Positions 63,614 to 64,000 of a DNA stretch of 64,000 nt are shown here, in pieces (within the stretch, counting starts at the first letter, position 1; each line of letters begins with the position of its first letter). The stretch is from positions 8,395,501-8,459,500 of the forward strand of contig JAZARR010000197.1 in assembly GCA_037389465.1 (NCBI GenBank). Direction: 5' to 3'. The translations under genes and the position numbers were made by a program. The stretch is from Baylisascaris procyonis. Lineage: Eukaryota; Nematoda; Chromadorea; Rhabditida; Ascarididae. Below the pieces are notes generated by a model. It was given only the letters and a program-made list of their open reading frames with translations, searched no databases and was not told the DNA's origin.

Positions 63614-64000
63614 GTTATTACTGATTTTATTTAGGTAGTTGATTTTTGATTAGAAGATCGAACTTTTTTTTTCATTTGAGCACGTCCAATCATTTTTTAA
63701 AGCGCTGAAGAGAAATGAGAGAGTGAAATGCTACGTAAGCAATACGCATAGATTGATGCATTACTTGTTTAGTGTCTAATGATTTCTTATCACTTTGCCA
63801 AGTAGTGTTCCATATTTGATAGCTCTTTTTAGTCAACACATTCCTCCCCCTCTCTGTTAAATACTTTAGGAAGACATTTGTTTGTATGATATGTTTAAAT
63901 TCTCTACACTGTTTTTATTATTATCACTGCTTATCAAACAATTTATGCATGAGATGCAATAATTTTATGTTCATTAACGTAGGCGCTCGATTATAAGATT
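63434..64000. other. 3' flank of the CDK-inhibitor gene
   Basis: It contains an AT array (63505-63529), TTTA units (63531-63553) and a second AT array (63558-63601). No further exon continues the inhibitor frame, and I see no AATAAA downstream of the stop at 63433; the only one nearby is inside exon 3 (63411-63416). Confidence 0.5.
63505..63601. repeat. Compound (AT)n-(TTTA)n-(AT)n microsatellite
   Basis: About 25 bp of alternating AT, about 23 bp of TTTA units, then about 44 bp of alternating AT, roughly 70 bp after the inhibitor stop codon. Confidence 0.95.

Overview
The window is AT-rich eukaryotic DNA (by eye about 70% A+T), most probably from a nematode. The signs are introns with GTAAG-type donors and T-rich acceptors ending in CAG or TAG, one intron of only 55 nt, acceptor-like sites just 5' of start codons that have no exon before them (as expected for spliced-leader trans-splicing), long (AT)n and (ATTT)n arrays, and two recognisable genes of families found in nematodes. 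I cannot place it to genus. I saw no bacterial, organellar or viral genes.

Two genes are recognised. At the left edge, on the minus strand, are the first four coding exons (ATG at 2024, last visible exon ending at 654) of a WD40 protein that I read as WDR31, a cilium-related protein; its 3' exons lie beyond position 1. At the right edge, on the plus strand (62557-63433), is an apparently complete three-exon Cip/Kip cyclin-dependent kinase inhibitor (nematode cki family). It has the RxLFG cyclin-binding motif, the KWxFDF segment, the FY kinase-blocking motif, C-terminal CDK phosphorylation sites, and a PIP-box-like end split by a 55-nt intron.

The roughly 60 kb between them has no gene I can name. 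It is mostly T/A-rich spacer with scattered simple repeats: long AT arrays at 6.5, 24.1, 43.6-43.9 and 63.5 kb; ATTT arrays; homopolymer T and C runs; a 33-bp minisatellite at 38.0 kb; a 37-bp minisatellite at 46.3 kb; a C-rich 31-bp array at 61.3 kb; and G4-prone purine tracts. A dispersed repeat that ends in GACA units occurs at least four times. Small GC-richer islands stand out from this background. Several have gene-like signals around very short reading frames (9.2-9.6, 33.3, 38.9-39.8, 46.6, 49.9-50.1, 51.6 and 56.6-56.9 kb). I list these as low-confidence candidate microprotein genes or exons because none has a family I can identify.

Regulatory impressions: an X-box-like site (RFX/DAF-19 consensus) lies at 9174-9187, with a weaker one upstream of the WDR31 gene. 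The E2F-like octamer GCGCCAAA occurs seven times in the window, several times more than base composition predicts, including in a GC-rich island 4.3 kb upstream of the CDK-inhibitor gene. A large spacer in front of a cell-cycle brake gene would suit long-range developmental regulation, but that is inference.
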